In this document: positions 1-5,516 of the stretch, one piece after another
Layout of the letters: each line of letters opens with the position of its first letter
Position numbering within the stretch: the stretch's first letter is position 1
DNA from: Candidatus Omnitrophota bacterium
GTDB taxonomy: Bacteria; Omnitrophota; Gorgyraeia; B26-G9
NCBI GenBank assembly: GCA_028718845.1
Contig: JAQULA010000110.1
Coordinates: 1-6,024, forward strand
Direction: 5' to 3'
Length of the DNA stretch: 6,024 nt
Position numbers and translations under genes: made by a program
The notes under the pieces: model-generated
Told to the model about the DNA's origin: nothing
Database searches by the model: none
Seen by the model: the letters and a program-made list of their open reading frames with translations, nothing else

Positions 1-1953
1 AAACTGCGAGGAACAAATGAATTTTCCGGGCTTTCCGCCGCGTTTAAAAACAGCAGGGACTCGGAAAAGGTACTTGGCTATATCAGCCAACAGTTTTCAT
101 TGGGAGGTCTGTTCTTGTTCCTGGAACAGCAGGAAATCGCTTTAACTGTCGAAAAAGAGAAATTTCTTGAATCCCTGCTGAATGCCTGTGTCCGGCAGGA
201 GAACGCGGAGCATGGCGACGGATTCTGGGTCGATCATTGGACCTATAATCTTGACGCCCTGGAAGCTTATCTGGCCATATACCCGGAAAAACTTAAAGAA
301 GTGCTGATCGATAAATATGAATGTGTTTATTTCAACAACCATGTCAAAGTTAAACCGCGTGATGAGAAATATGTTCTTTATAATGATATGGTCCGGCAGT
401 ACCATGCGGTTTCCATGGAAGAAATCGAAGAGGGGTCTCAGCTGAGCAAACAAATCAGCAGTGATGATTGGTCGGTGAAAACCGATTACGGCAAAGGGCC
501 GGCGCTGACCACAACGCTTCTGGGGAAGATTGTGTGCCTGGTGAGCAATAAAATGGCCTCATTGGATGCGTTCGGGTGCGGTATCGAAATGGAAGCGAAT
601 AAGCCGGGATGGTATGACGCATTAAACGGCCTGCCGGGTATGTTCGGTTCATCGGTATGCGAAAGCTTTGAACTTAAGCGATTGGTCGACTTTGTCATAA
701 ACGCGATTAACGGATTACGCATCGATTCCGGACATTGCGTGAAAATTCCGGTGGAACTTTCCGATTTCTTGAGCGGTATTACCGTGCTTGTTGACGAATG
801 GGAAAGCGGACGGCAAGCCGACCGGGATATGGTATATTGGGATAAAGCCTATGATTTGAAAGAAAAATACCGGAAGAAAATTTATCACGGGATAAGCGGG
901 GTAACCGTCGACCTGCGGATTGCCGCCCTGATCGGGATATTCGGAAAAATGTCGGCTAAGCTGGGTAACGCAATCGCGCGTTCAAAAGATAAAAAGACCG
1001 GACTTTACCACACGTACTTCATTAACGAAGTTACGGATTTTGAAAAAATTCCGGAAGCGGGGGGTTTTAAAACGAGCCGGGACGGTTTGCTGTGTGTGCG
1101 GCCGAAGAAATTCAAGCAGCTGCCGTTGCCGCTGTTCCTGGAGGCCCAGGTACACGCCCTGAGGTGCGAGCGGGATGCCGAAACCGTGAAACAGCTTTAT
1201 CGGGACACGCGTAAAAGCGCATTGTATGACAAGGCGCTTAAGATGTACAAAGTTAACGCGTCTTTAATGGGAATTACCGGGGACATCGGCCGGGCCCGGG
1301 CATTTACCCCGGGATGGCTGGAAAACGAGTCGATTTGGCTGCATATGGAATACAAGTTTATTCTGGAACTGCTGCGGCACGGGCTTTACGATGAATTCTT
1401 CGCCGAGTTTAAAAATGTGCTTATTCCCTTCCAGCCGGCGCAGCGTTACGGCCGCAGTATCCTGGAAAACTCGTCGTTTTTGGTCAGCAGCGCGTTTCCG
1501 GACAAATCCCTGCATGGGAATGGTTTTGTCGCCCGTTTAAGCGGGTCTACCGCGGAATTTATTACCATGTGGCTGTGGATGAACGCGGGGCCGAATCCGT
1601 TTAAGCTGAGCGCAAATAAACAGCTTGTCGCCGAGTTCGCGCCGCGACTGCCGGCCTGGATGTTTACCAAGCAAGAATGCCGGTTCAACTATTGCGCCGG
1701 GCAGGGTAATCACCTGGAGTTGGATTTGCCGAAAAATTCCTACGCGTTCAATTTCCTGGCCGCAACCCTGGTGATCTATCATAATCCGAAAAGGAAAAAC
1801 ACCTATGGCGCCAACGGAGTTAAGCCGGTATCGATGCGGGTTACCGGCAAGGACGGTAAACAGGCGTCTATCCCGGGCGCGATTCTTCCGAATGAATACG
1901 CGGAGTCGCTGCGTGAAGGGAAGATATTGAAGATTGAAATTGAACTGGCATAG
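1..1953 (+). CDS. Large cellobiose-phosphorylase-like (GH94-clan-like) protein, C-terminal 650 residues
   Basis: The frame is open from base 1 to the TAG at 1951-1953, so the 5' end lies outside the window; a TTG at position 100 is internal. Recognisable blocks, numbered from window base 1, are HGDGFWVDHWTYN (71-83), NKPGWYDALNGLPGMFGSS (around 201-219), FTPGWLENES (435-444) and SGSTAEF (514-520). These resemble the roughly 1100-residue proteins usually annotated as cellobiose phosphorylase, with an (alpha/alpha)6-barrel catalytic region. The Asp of WYDALN (D206) sits where GH94 enzymes have the DWND general acid; this equivalence is my inference. GH94 enzymes cleave beta-glucosides with phosphate to give a sugar 1-phosphate, in the cytoplasm. 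No signal peptide can be judged because the N terminus is missing. The actual substrate is unknown. Recognition is from memory of family motifs, without an alignment. It ends before an inverted repeat and a terminator, so it closes its transcription unit. Confidence 0.65.
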   Translation, partial: KLRGTNEFSGLSAAFKNSRDSEKVLGYISQQFSLGGLFLFLEQQEIALTVEKEKFLESLLNACVRQENAEHGDGFWVDHWTYNLDALEAYLAIYPEKLKEVLIDKYECVYFNNHVKVKPRDEKYVLYNDMVRQYHAVSMEEIEEGSQLSKQISSDDWSVKTDYGKGPALTTTLLGKIVCLVSNKMASLDAFGCGIEMEANKPGWYDALNGLPGMFGSSVCESFELKRLVDFVINAINGLRIDSGHCVKIPVELSDFLSGITVLVDEWESGRQADRDMVYWDKAYDLKEKYRKKIYHGISGVTVDLRIAALIGIFGKMSAKLGNAIARSKDKKTGLYHTYFINEVTDFEKIPEAGGFKTSRDGLLCVRPKKFKQLPLPLFLEAQVHALRCERDAETVKQLYRDTRKSALYDKALKMYKVNASLMGITGDIGRARAFTPGWLENESIWLHMEYKFILELLRHGLYDEFFAEFKNVLIPFQPAQRYGRSILENSSFLVSSAFPDKSLHGNGFVARLSGSTAEFITMWLWMNAGPNPFKLSANKQLVAEFAPRLPAWMFTKQECRFNYCAGQGNHLELDLPKNSYAFNFLAATLVIYHNPKRKNTYGANGVKPVSMRVTGKDGKQASIPGAILPNEYAESLREGKILKIEIELA

Positions 1954-1959
1954 AACTGG

Positions 1960-1988
1960 TTCATGGTCAATGGACCACAGACCATGAA
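1960..1988. repeat. Perfect 9-bp inverted repeat after the phosphorylase stop
   Basis: TTCATGGTC (1960-1968) and GACCATGAA (1980-1988) are exact reverse complements separated by 11 nt. The left arm can instead pair with a second GACCA copy at 1973-1977 through a 4-nt loop, so two hairpins compete. It starts 6 nt after the stop codon. No T-run follows on either strand, so it is not an intrinsic terminator by itself. It may be a 3'-end stabilising hairpin or a protein-binding site. Confidence 0.6.
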
Positions 1989-2006
1989 TAAAAAAGATAA
2001 CCTGGA

Positions 2007-2034
2007 GGGGTGCAGAGATGCATCCCTTTTTTTT
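2007..2034 (+). terminator. Rho-independent terminator of the phosphorylase gene
   Basis: GGGGTGC (2007-2013) pairs with GCATCCC (2020-2026) through a 6-nt loop, giving seven pairs with one G-U. Eight T residues follow directly (2027-2034). It lies 53 nt after the stop of the upstream gene and before the promoter of the next gene, which separates the two units. Confidence 0.88.
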
Positions 2035-2052
2035 GGGGTGGATAGAGGGGAA

Positions 2053-2081
2053 TTGATTTATAGGTGGAATTACTGTAATAT
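2053..2081 (+). promoter_or_regulatory. Sigma70-like promoter of the membrane-anchored protein gene
   Basis: TTGATT (2053-2058, 4/6 to consensus) and TAATAT (2076-2081, 4/6) are separated by 17 nt. Transcription would start near 2088, leaving a leader of about 23 nt containing the ribosome binding site. Its location right after a strong terminator supports the call. It is inferred by eye only. Confidence 0.5.
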
Positions 2082-2110
2082 AAAAACACTTTATTAAAAA
2101 GGAGCCGGTT

Positions 2111-2764
2111 ATGAAATTTGACAATAAGTTTAGCCGAAAGCTGTATTGGAAGAGCGTGCGGGAGTACGTGAGATTCTGGATGATTTTAATTGCGTTTTTC
2201 GCGGGGGTGTTGTTGATCCTTCCGCTGAACCGGGATAATGGTACTACCGGGTTTGACCTTTTAAGGACTAATTTTGCTCTGGGCGGTTTTAAGCCGTACA
2301 TAAAGAGCTACGCGACTCTCGTTGTCCAGGCAAATTCCCAGTCGGCAATTAGCGATATGCCGGAGGAGCCTGCGGAAATAATTGAAACAGCTGCGGCAGG
2401 TAACCATTCCCGCCATGTTTTTACCCTGAAATTTGTTGATCGTAAGGGGGTGGCGGATTATGTTATTGATTCCCTTTACTTTGATTTGCCTAAACGGCTC
2501 AGAGCGACGACACCGGATGATACCGATATTGTTGTCGTAACCCGCTATTATAAGGATGTTGTCGGCAAATACACTGACGGAACTTCCGCCTACCGGAGAG
2601 GGGCCCGGGTTTATGTCGCGGATAAACATTCCGGAGAGCTGATCGGTTCAACCATTATTTCCGGGGATGCCCCGCCCAGTGTTAAATCCCACGGGGCGAC
2701 CGGTATCGGTTCCCGCCCGGATCGCGGGATCGTCGCTTATCTGGTTAAGCTTTTAGAGGGATAA
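2111..2764 (+). CDS. Membrane-anchored protein of unknown function
   Basis: The 217-residue protein starts at an ATG with AGGAG at 2100-2104, 6 nt upstream. A basic N terminus (K2, K6, R9, K10, K14, R17, R21) precedes one hydrophobic segment at about residues 22-38. This predicts an anchor with the N terminus inside and a soluble domain outside. No cleavage site or lipobox is evident. The C-terminal half looks like a compact domain: alternating strands around DTDIVVVTRYYKDVVGKYTDG (about 138-158), a YVADKHSGELIGS strand pair (168-180), a GDAPP turn (185-189) and a final GSRPDRGIVAYLVKLL helix (200-215). I vaguely recall a similar ending in other membrane-anchored hypothetical proteins (loss of charge, then a GS-P-x-x-x-I-x-x-Y-L pattern) but cannot name a family. 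It has its own promoter and faces the prenyl synthase convergently, so context gives no function. Confidence 0.85.
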   Translation: MKFDNKFSRKLYWKSVREYVRFWMILIAFFAGVLLILPLNRDNGTTGFDLLRTNFALGGFKPYIKSYATLVVQANSQSAISDMPEEPAEIIETAAAGNHSRHVFTLKFVDRKGVADYVIDSLYFDLPKRLRATTPDDTDIVVVTRYYKDVVGKYTDGTSAYRRGARVYVADKHSGELIGSTIISGDAPPSVKSHGATGIGSRPDRGIVAYLVKLLEG

Positions 2765-2809
2765 GTAAAAAAATCCCGGATCTTACTGATAGGCAAGCTG
2801 TGGCCACGG

Positions 2810-3850
2810 TTATGCGCAAGCGATGAAACTGTGCATCGCTTCGCTGAATAATTGTTTGGAATGGGTATGCATACGCGTTTGGGCGAGTTTTCGCCGCGCC
2901 TGCTCCAGCCGGGAAGTAATGGTGTCCTGGGTAATTGCCAATGCGCCGCAGTCCCGGATTATCCGCCTTATTTTTAGCAGGTCATTGAAGGTCAGTTTTT
3001 GATTGCCTAATGACCGCACCAGAAATTTCCGCTCCGAAGGTTTTGTTTTTTTGTAGGCCCAATACAAGGGCAGGGTTTTTTTTGCCTCCACGATATCGCT
3101 GATAACGGATTTGCCGATTTTTTTGCTGTCTCCGAAGATTCCGATTACATCGTCGTTGATCTGAAACGCTTCGCCGAGCAGTAATGCATAATCGGAAATC
3201 CGGGCGAGGTCTTGCTTCGGTGCGTTGGCGAGTAAAGCGCCGCAGATCATCGGAGCGCGGAAGGTGTATTCCGCGGTTTTTAACCGGTAGTTTAAGTTGA
3301 TGTCGGTTAAGGTTGTTTTCGGCAGAGGCTTGAACCCGTTTAACACGTCTTTATATTCACCGGCTCCGGTGAGAATGGTCGCCCGGAGGAATTCCCGGAG
3401 CGCCGCTTCTTTTAACGCCGGATCAGCTTTAATGCTTAAGAATGACTCTATGGCCAGGGCATAGATAATATCCCCGATTACGATGGCCAGGTCCTGACCG
3501 GTTTTCCCCGGTACCCTGAGTAGTTTTTCCAGTGTTTTATGTACCGTGGGTTTGCCGCGGCGGGTCAGGGAATTGTCAATAATATCGTCGTGGATAAGCA
3601 GAAAATCATGCAGTAATTCAAACGCCAGTCCGGCGGTAATCGCGTGGCCGGGGATTTTTTTCAGCGCGGAATACCCTTGATAGGCCAGGAGAAAGAAAAC
3701 CGGGCGTACGCGTTTTCCGTCACGCAGGACAAATTCACGAATAGCACTGCTGATGGTCGCGTCGACTTTTGACAAGCTGTAAGTATGCAGGGCTTGGTCG
3801 ACATAGTTACGCAAAGCTTCATTGATCGCCGGTATAAGTGTTTTGTGCAT
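2810..3850 (-). CDS. trans-Polyprenyl diphosphate synthase, probably geranylgeranyl diphosphate synthase
   Basis: This cytoplasmic enzyme condenses isopentenyl diphosphate onto allylic diphosphates. From the ATG at 3850 it is 346 residues, a normal length. Visible motifs are DGKRVRP (44-50, isopentenyl diphosphate binding), the first aspartate-rich motif DDIID (88-92) followed by RRGKPT, KTAEYTF (191-197), and the second motif DDVIG (233-237) followed by FGD, KIGK and DIVEAKKT. The second motif has G for the final D, as in several other members. F83 lies five residues before the first Asp and there is no insertion in DDIID. In type I enzymes that pattern limits the chain to C20, so geranylgeranyl diphosphate is the likely product; this is inference. 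An in-frame TTG at 3886 would add 12 residues, but it has no ribosome binding site and lies in the predicted promoter, so ATG 3850 is preferred. No isoprenoid partner gene is adjacent, so the end use is unknown. Confidence 0.92.
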   Translation of the reverse strand: MHKTLIPAINEALRNYVDQALHTYSLSKVDATISSAIREFVLRDGKRVRPVFFLLAYQGYSALKKIPGHAITAGLAFELLHDFLLIHDDIIDNSLTRRGKPTVHKTLEKLLRVPGKTGQDLAIVIGDIIYALAIESFLSIKADPALKEAALREFLRATILTGAGEYKDVLNGFKPLPKTTLTDINLNYRLKTAEYTFRAPMICGALLANAPKQDLARISDYALLLGEAFQINDDVIGIFGDSKKIGKSVISDIVEAKKTLPLYWAYKKTKPSERKFLVRSLGNQKLTFNDLLKIRRIIRDCGALAITQDTITSRLEQARRKLAQTRMHTHSKQLFSEAMHSFIACA

Positions 3851-3857
3851 AGGAAGT

Positions 3858-3886
3858 ATACTAGCACAGGGTTTTTTGATAAACAA
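3858..3886 (-). promoter_or_regulatory. Promoter of the prenyl synthase, predicted leaderless start
   Basis: Read on the minus strand, TTGTTT (3886-3881) and TAGTAT (3863-3858) are 17 nt apart. Only seven bases separate the -10 element from the ATG at 3850, so the transcript would begin at or one base before the start codon. There is no Shine-Dalgarno sequence in front of that ATG, which agrees with leaderless translation. A shifted -10, TATACT, is also present. Consensus matches are moderate. Confidence 0.45.
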
Positions 3887-3897
3887 GTGCTAAAATT

Positions 3898-3916
3898 ACC
3901 GCCGGCCGCAGGCGGT
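3898..3916 (-). other. GC-rich hairpin in the synthase-ybaB intergenic region
   Basis: ACCGCC (3898-3903) and GGCGGT (3911-3916) are exact reverse complements around a 7-nt loop. On the minus strand the stem is followed by AATTTTA, a poor U-tract, so it could be a weak secondary terminator behind the stronger one at 3932-3967. Function is unproven. Confidence 0.4.
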
Positions 3917-3931
3917 GAGGTCTCCAGGCTG

Positions 3932-3967
3932 AAAAAATAAGTCCGGATAATTTTTGTTCCCCGGACT
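3932..3967 (-). terminator. Orphan intrinsic-terminator-like hairpin on the minus strand
   Basis: On the minus strand AGTCCGG (3967-3961) pairs with CCGGACT (3946-3940) around a 14-nt loop, followed by TATTTTTT (3939-3932). Seven GC-rich pairs plus a U-tract is a good intrinsic terminator. No minus-strand gene lies upstream before ybaB, which is on the other strand, and the synthase start is about 80 nt downstream. It therefore ends either a small unannotated RNA or an attenuated leader of the synthase. Confidence 0.55.
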
Positions 3968-3986
3968 GTATCGGGGCCGGCAGCCC
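3959..3986 (-). other. Stems competing with the minus-strand terminator
   Basis: CCCCG (3959-3963) can pair with CGGGG (3972-3976) through an 8-nt loop. This uses bases of the terminator arm at 3961-3967, so the two folds exclude each other. A further short stem, GGGC (3974-3977) with GCCC (3983-3986), competes for the other arm. Nested exclusive stems in front of a terminator are the layout of an attenuator or riboswitch-like leader. In GC-rich DNA such pairings also arise by chance. Confidence 0.3.
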
Positions 3987-4011
3987 GGGGGTGGCGGGAA
4001 CGAAATTTTGC

Positions 4012-4040
4012 TTGCGCCGCATAGTATTTAATTGTAGAAT
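4012..4040 (+). promoter_or_regulatory. Sigma70-like promoter of ybaB
   Basis: TTGCGC (4012-4017, 3/6) and TAGAAT (4035-4040, 5/6) are separated by 17 nt. Transcription would start near 4047, giving a leader of about 77 nt. The leader can form a small GTGTC/GACAC hairpin (4049-4053 with 4066-4070) before the ribosome binding site. Confidence 0.5.
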
Positions 4041-4123
4041 TAAAACTCGTGTCGAAGGGGCACCTGACACAAGTCACCGGTCGCAAATGGTAATTTTAAG
4101 AAAAAATTGAAGGAGGGTCTGAA

Positions 4124-4423
4124 ATGCTGGATAAATTGAAGGATATTTTCGAAGCGCAGAAAAAAATGAATGAGATAAAAAAGAATTTGGAGAAAATTTC
4201 CGTGGATTACGCCACCTCCGGGGGGAAAGTAAAGGTTTGTATGAGCGGAACTCAGAAGGTGCTGTCGGTCGATATTGATGAGAATTTCCTGAAGACGGCT
4301 CAAAAGGAAATTATCCAGAAAGAACTGGTCGCCGGGCTTAATGCCGCTTCGGATAAAGTTCAAAAAGTTGCCGCGCAGCAATTACAGGCAACCATGGGTG
4401 ACTTTAAGCTTCCGGGAGTTTAA
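4124..4423 (+). CDS. ybaB: YbaB/EbfC family nucleoid-associated protein
   Basis: A 99-residue protein of the normal family length. It starts at an ATG with a strong AGGAGG (4111-4116), 7 nt upstream, which fixes the start. The order is typical: a charged N-terminal helix (about 1-26, many Lys and Glu), a central beta sheet with the YATSGGKVKVCMSGTQKV and LSVDID strands (about 29-53), then a C-terminal helix ending in the QLQATMGDFKLPG tail. Family members form dimers that bind DNA without strong sequence preference and help organise the nucleoid. In many bacteria ybaB sits between dnaX and recR; here neither is present. Instead it stands alone between the divergent prenyl synthase and the convergent diguanylate cyclase. 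That is a departure from the common dnaX-ybaB-recR cluster. The family assignment is firm. Confidence 0.93.
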   Translation: MLDKLKDIFEAQKKMNEIKKNLEKISVDYATSGGKVKVCMSGTQKVLSVDIDENFLKTAQKEIIQKELVAGLNAASDKVQKVAAQQLQATMGDFKLPGV

Positions 4424-4436
4424 ACGCGGAACGCGT
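4424..4436. other. Short hairpin between convergent ybaB and GGDEF genes
   Basis: ACGCG (4424-4428) and CGCGT (4432-4436) form a 5-bp stem with a 3-nt loop immediately after the ybaB stop. It lies in the 25-bp gap between two convergent genes. There is no T-run on either strand, so it is at best a weak or Rho-assisted end. Confidence 0.35.
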
Positions 4437-4448
4437 CGGTAATCGGCG

Positions 4449-5387
4449 CTAGACGGCGGTATTGTTCCTGAATACGGCGGCGGAAACCTGATTGCGGCCG
4501 GAATTTTTGGCTTTATAGAGCTGCTGGTCAAGCAGTTGAAACAGGCCGTCGATTCCGATGTCGGCGGTTTCTTCCAAAGTGACCAGCCCGATGCTGATCG
4601 TGAATTTGAGCGGGATCTCAATGGTTCCGAAATCGGTTTCGGACACTTTTGTCCGCAGGCGTTCCGCAGTCAATAATGAGCCTTTTGCGTTCATGTGCGG
4701 CAGAATGATGACGATTTCCTCACCGCCGTAACGGCAGAGAATATCCATGGCCCGGATATTCTTTTTTAACAGCAGTCCCAGTCCCCGGAGGGCGTTATCG
4801 CCCTGAATGTGCCCGAATTTATCGTTGATGTTTTTAAAGAAATCGATGTCGAGCATGAGTATTGACAGGGGGTAGTCATACCTTTTGATCCGCTCCAACT
4901 CATCGTCGAGGCGGTGCATTAGATAGCGCCGGTTGAATATCTGCATGAGTTCGTCGGTGATGGACATTTTCGACAATAACAGGTTTTTCTCCTCAAGTTC
5001 TTCCTGAAGCGCCTGGCGCTGTAAAAATACGCTGGCGTAGGCGGCCAGTTCTTCAATGTTTATCGGCATGGCAAAGTAACCGTCAATCAGCCCGGCCTGG
5101 AACAGTTTGATCTTTTCTTTTTGATCCGGTCCGGTGTTGGTTATAATGAACAGCGGTACGGTTTCGGTGTTGTTATGGGAACGCAGGGCGATCGATAGTT
5201 CCTGAATACTGCCGCAATCGGGCAGGTCGGTGCTGAGCATAATCAGGCTGGCGCGGAAAGTCCGTATGGCGTCCATCAATGATTGCACGCTGTCCAGGGG
5301 CAGGATATCAAACGCGTCCAAAAAATAATTTTTAAGACCAGTCGTGATGGATTCGTTGATTCCGGCGCACAAAATAATTTTTGCCAT
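4449..5387 (-). CDS. Diguanylate cyclase with degenerate receiver domain (pseudo-REC-GGDEF)
   Basis: The 312-residue protein makes cyclic di-GMP from two GTP, judging by an intact GGDEF domain. It starts at ATG 5387 with AAGGA 7 nt upstream. Residues 1 to about 120 have a receiver-like fold, ending in FQAGLIDGYFAMPINIEEL (96-114). The chemistry is lost: no N-terminal acidic pair, S52 at the phospho-acceptor Asp position (LIMLSTDLP), and M107 in place of the conserved Lys. A helix rich in Gln, Glu and Leu (about 121-142) links to the GGDEF domain. That domain has ITDELMQIFNRR (143-154), metal-binding D180 with FFKNINDKFGH (183-193), the inhibitory RxxD site RAMD (212-215), the active site GGEEI (221-225; I replaces the usual F), TISIGL (263-268) and YKAKNSGRN (291-299). 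With no phosphorylation site, activity is probably set by ligand, partner or dimerisation. No sensor kinase is adjacent. Confidence 0.93.
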   Translation of the reverse strand: MAKIILCAGINESITTGLKNYFLDAFDILPLDSVQSLMDAIRTFRASLIMLSTDLPDCGSIQELSIALRSHNNTETVPLFIITNTGPDQKEKIKLFQAGLIDGYFAMPINIEELAAYASVFLQRQALQEELEEKNLLLSKMSITDELMQIFNRRYLMHRLDDELERIKRYDYPLSILMLDIDFFKNINDKFGHIQGDNALRGLGLLLKKNIRAMDILCRYGGEEIVIILPHMNAKGSLLTAERLRTKVSETDFGTIEIPLKFTISIGLVTLEETADIGIDGLFQLLDQQLYKAKNSGRNQVSAAVFRNNTAV

Positions 5388-5399
5388 AATAAGGTCCTT

Positions 5400-5427
5400 T
5401 TGTATGTTATTTATTGTATACTATAAT
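5400..5427 (+). promoter_or_regulatory. acyP: Rightward promoter for acylphosphatase
   Basis: A perfect TATAAT (5422-5427) is preceded at 16 nt by TTGTAT (5400-5405, 3/6). Transcription would start near 5434, giving a leader of about 83 nt that carries the G-rich repeat. The element overlaps the opposite promoter of the diguanylate cyclase gene, so polymerase could occupy only one at a time. Confidence 0.5.
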
Positions 5428-5441
5428 CAGGTGTACGGCAA
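5413..5441 (-). promoter_or_regulatory. Leftward promoter for the diguanylate cyclase
   Basis: On the minus strand TTGCCG (5441-5436, 4/6) and TACAAT (5418-5413, 5/6) are separated by exactly 17 nt. Transcription would start near 5406, leaving about 19 nt of leader that holds AAGGA (5399-5395). Spacing and position fit well. Confidence 0.58.
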
Positions 5442-5455
5442 GCAAGTATGCTCGC

Positions 5456-5487
5456 GGGGGGGGGGAGCGGGGAGCGGGGAGCGGGAG
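5456..5487 (+). repeat. G10 run and GGGGAGC tandem repeats; G-quadruplex motif
   Basis: Ten G residues (5456-5465) are followed by AGC GGGG AGC GGGG AGC GGG AG, that is, a 7-nt unit GGGGAGC repeated about three times. Four G-tracts of at least three separated by 3-nt loops satisfy the standard intramolecular G-quadruplex pattern. It lies in the predicted acylphosphatase leader, 29 nt before the start codon, and is unlike the surrounding sequence. Homopolymer and tandem units are also prone to slippage, and the exact G count could be a sequencing artefact. Confidence 0.85.
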
Positions 5488-5516
5488 TTTTTGGCGAAGG
5501 TATAAAGTCCGGAGAA

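Noticed and set aside
1537..2301. Long minus-strand open frame (254 codons) opposite the end of the phosphorylase and the start of the 2111 gene
   Set aside because: It runs antisense through conserved motifs such as SGSTAEF, crosses a strong terminator and promoter, and has no recognisable protein features.
2764..2787. Possible terminator between the convergent 2111 gene and prenyl synthase
   Set aside because: AGTAA/TTACT forms only a weak AT-rich 5-bp stem around a 14-nt loop; a run of seven T on the minus strand is present but no stable stem precedes it.
3851..3886. TTG start adding 12 residues to the prenyl synthase
   Set aside because: No Shine-Dalgarno sequence, and the TTG itself forms the predicted -35 element; the ATG at 3850 gives a normal family length.
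3661..4086. Minus-strand open frame of 141 codons across the intergenic region
   Set aside because: It overlaps the prenyl synthase N terminus in another frame, its protein is low in pattern, and it would read through the terminator-like hairpin.
3887..4123. Possible signal recognition particle RNA, tmRNA, RNase P RNA or tRNA in the structured intergenic region
   Set aside because: I looked for the GGAAGGAAGCAGCC loop, the P4 core and T-loop consensus on both strands and found none.
5448..5516. Upstream ATG adding a glycine-rich N terminus to acylphosphatase
   Set aside because: No ribosome binding site, the added residues come from the G-repeat, and family members start near residue 1 of the 93-residue form.
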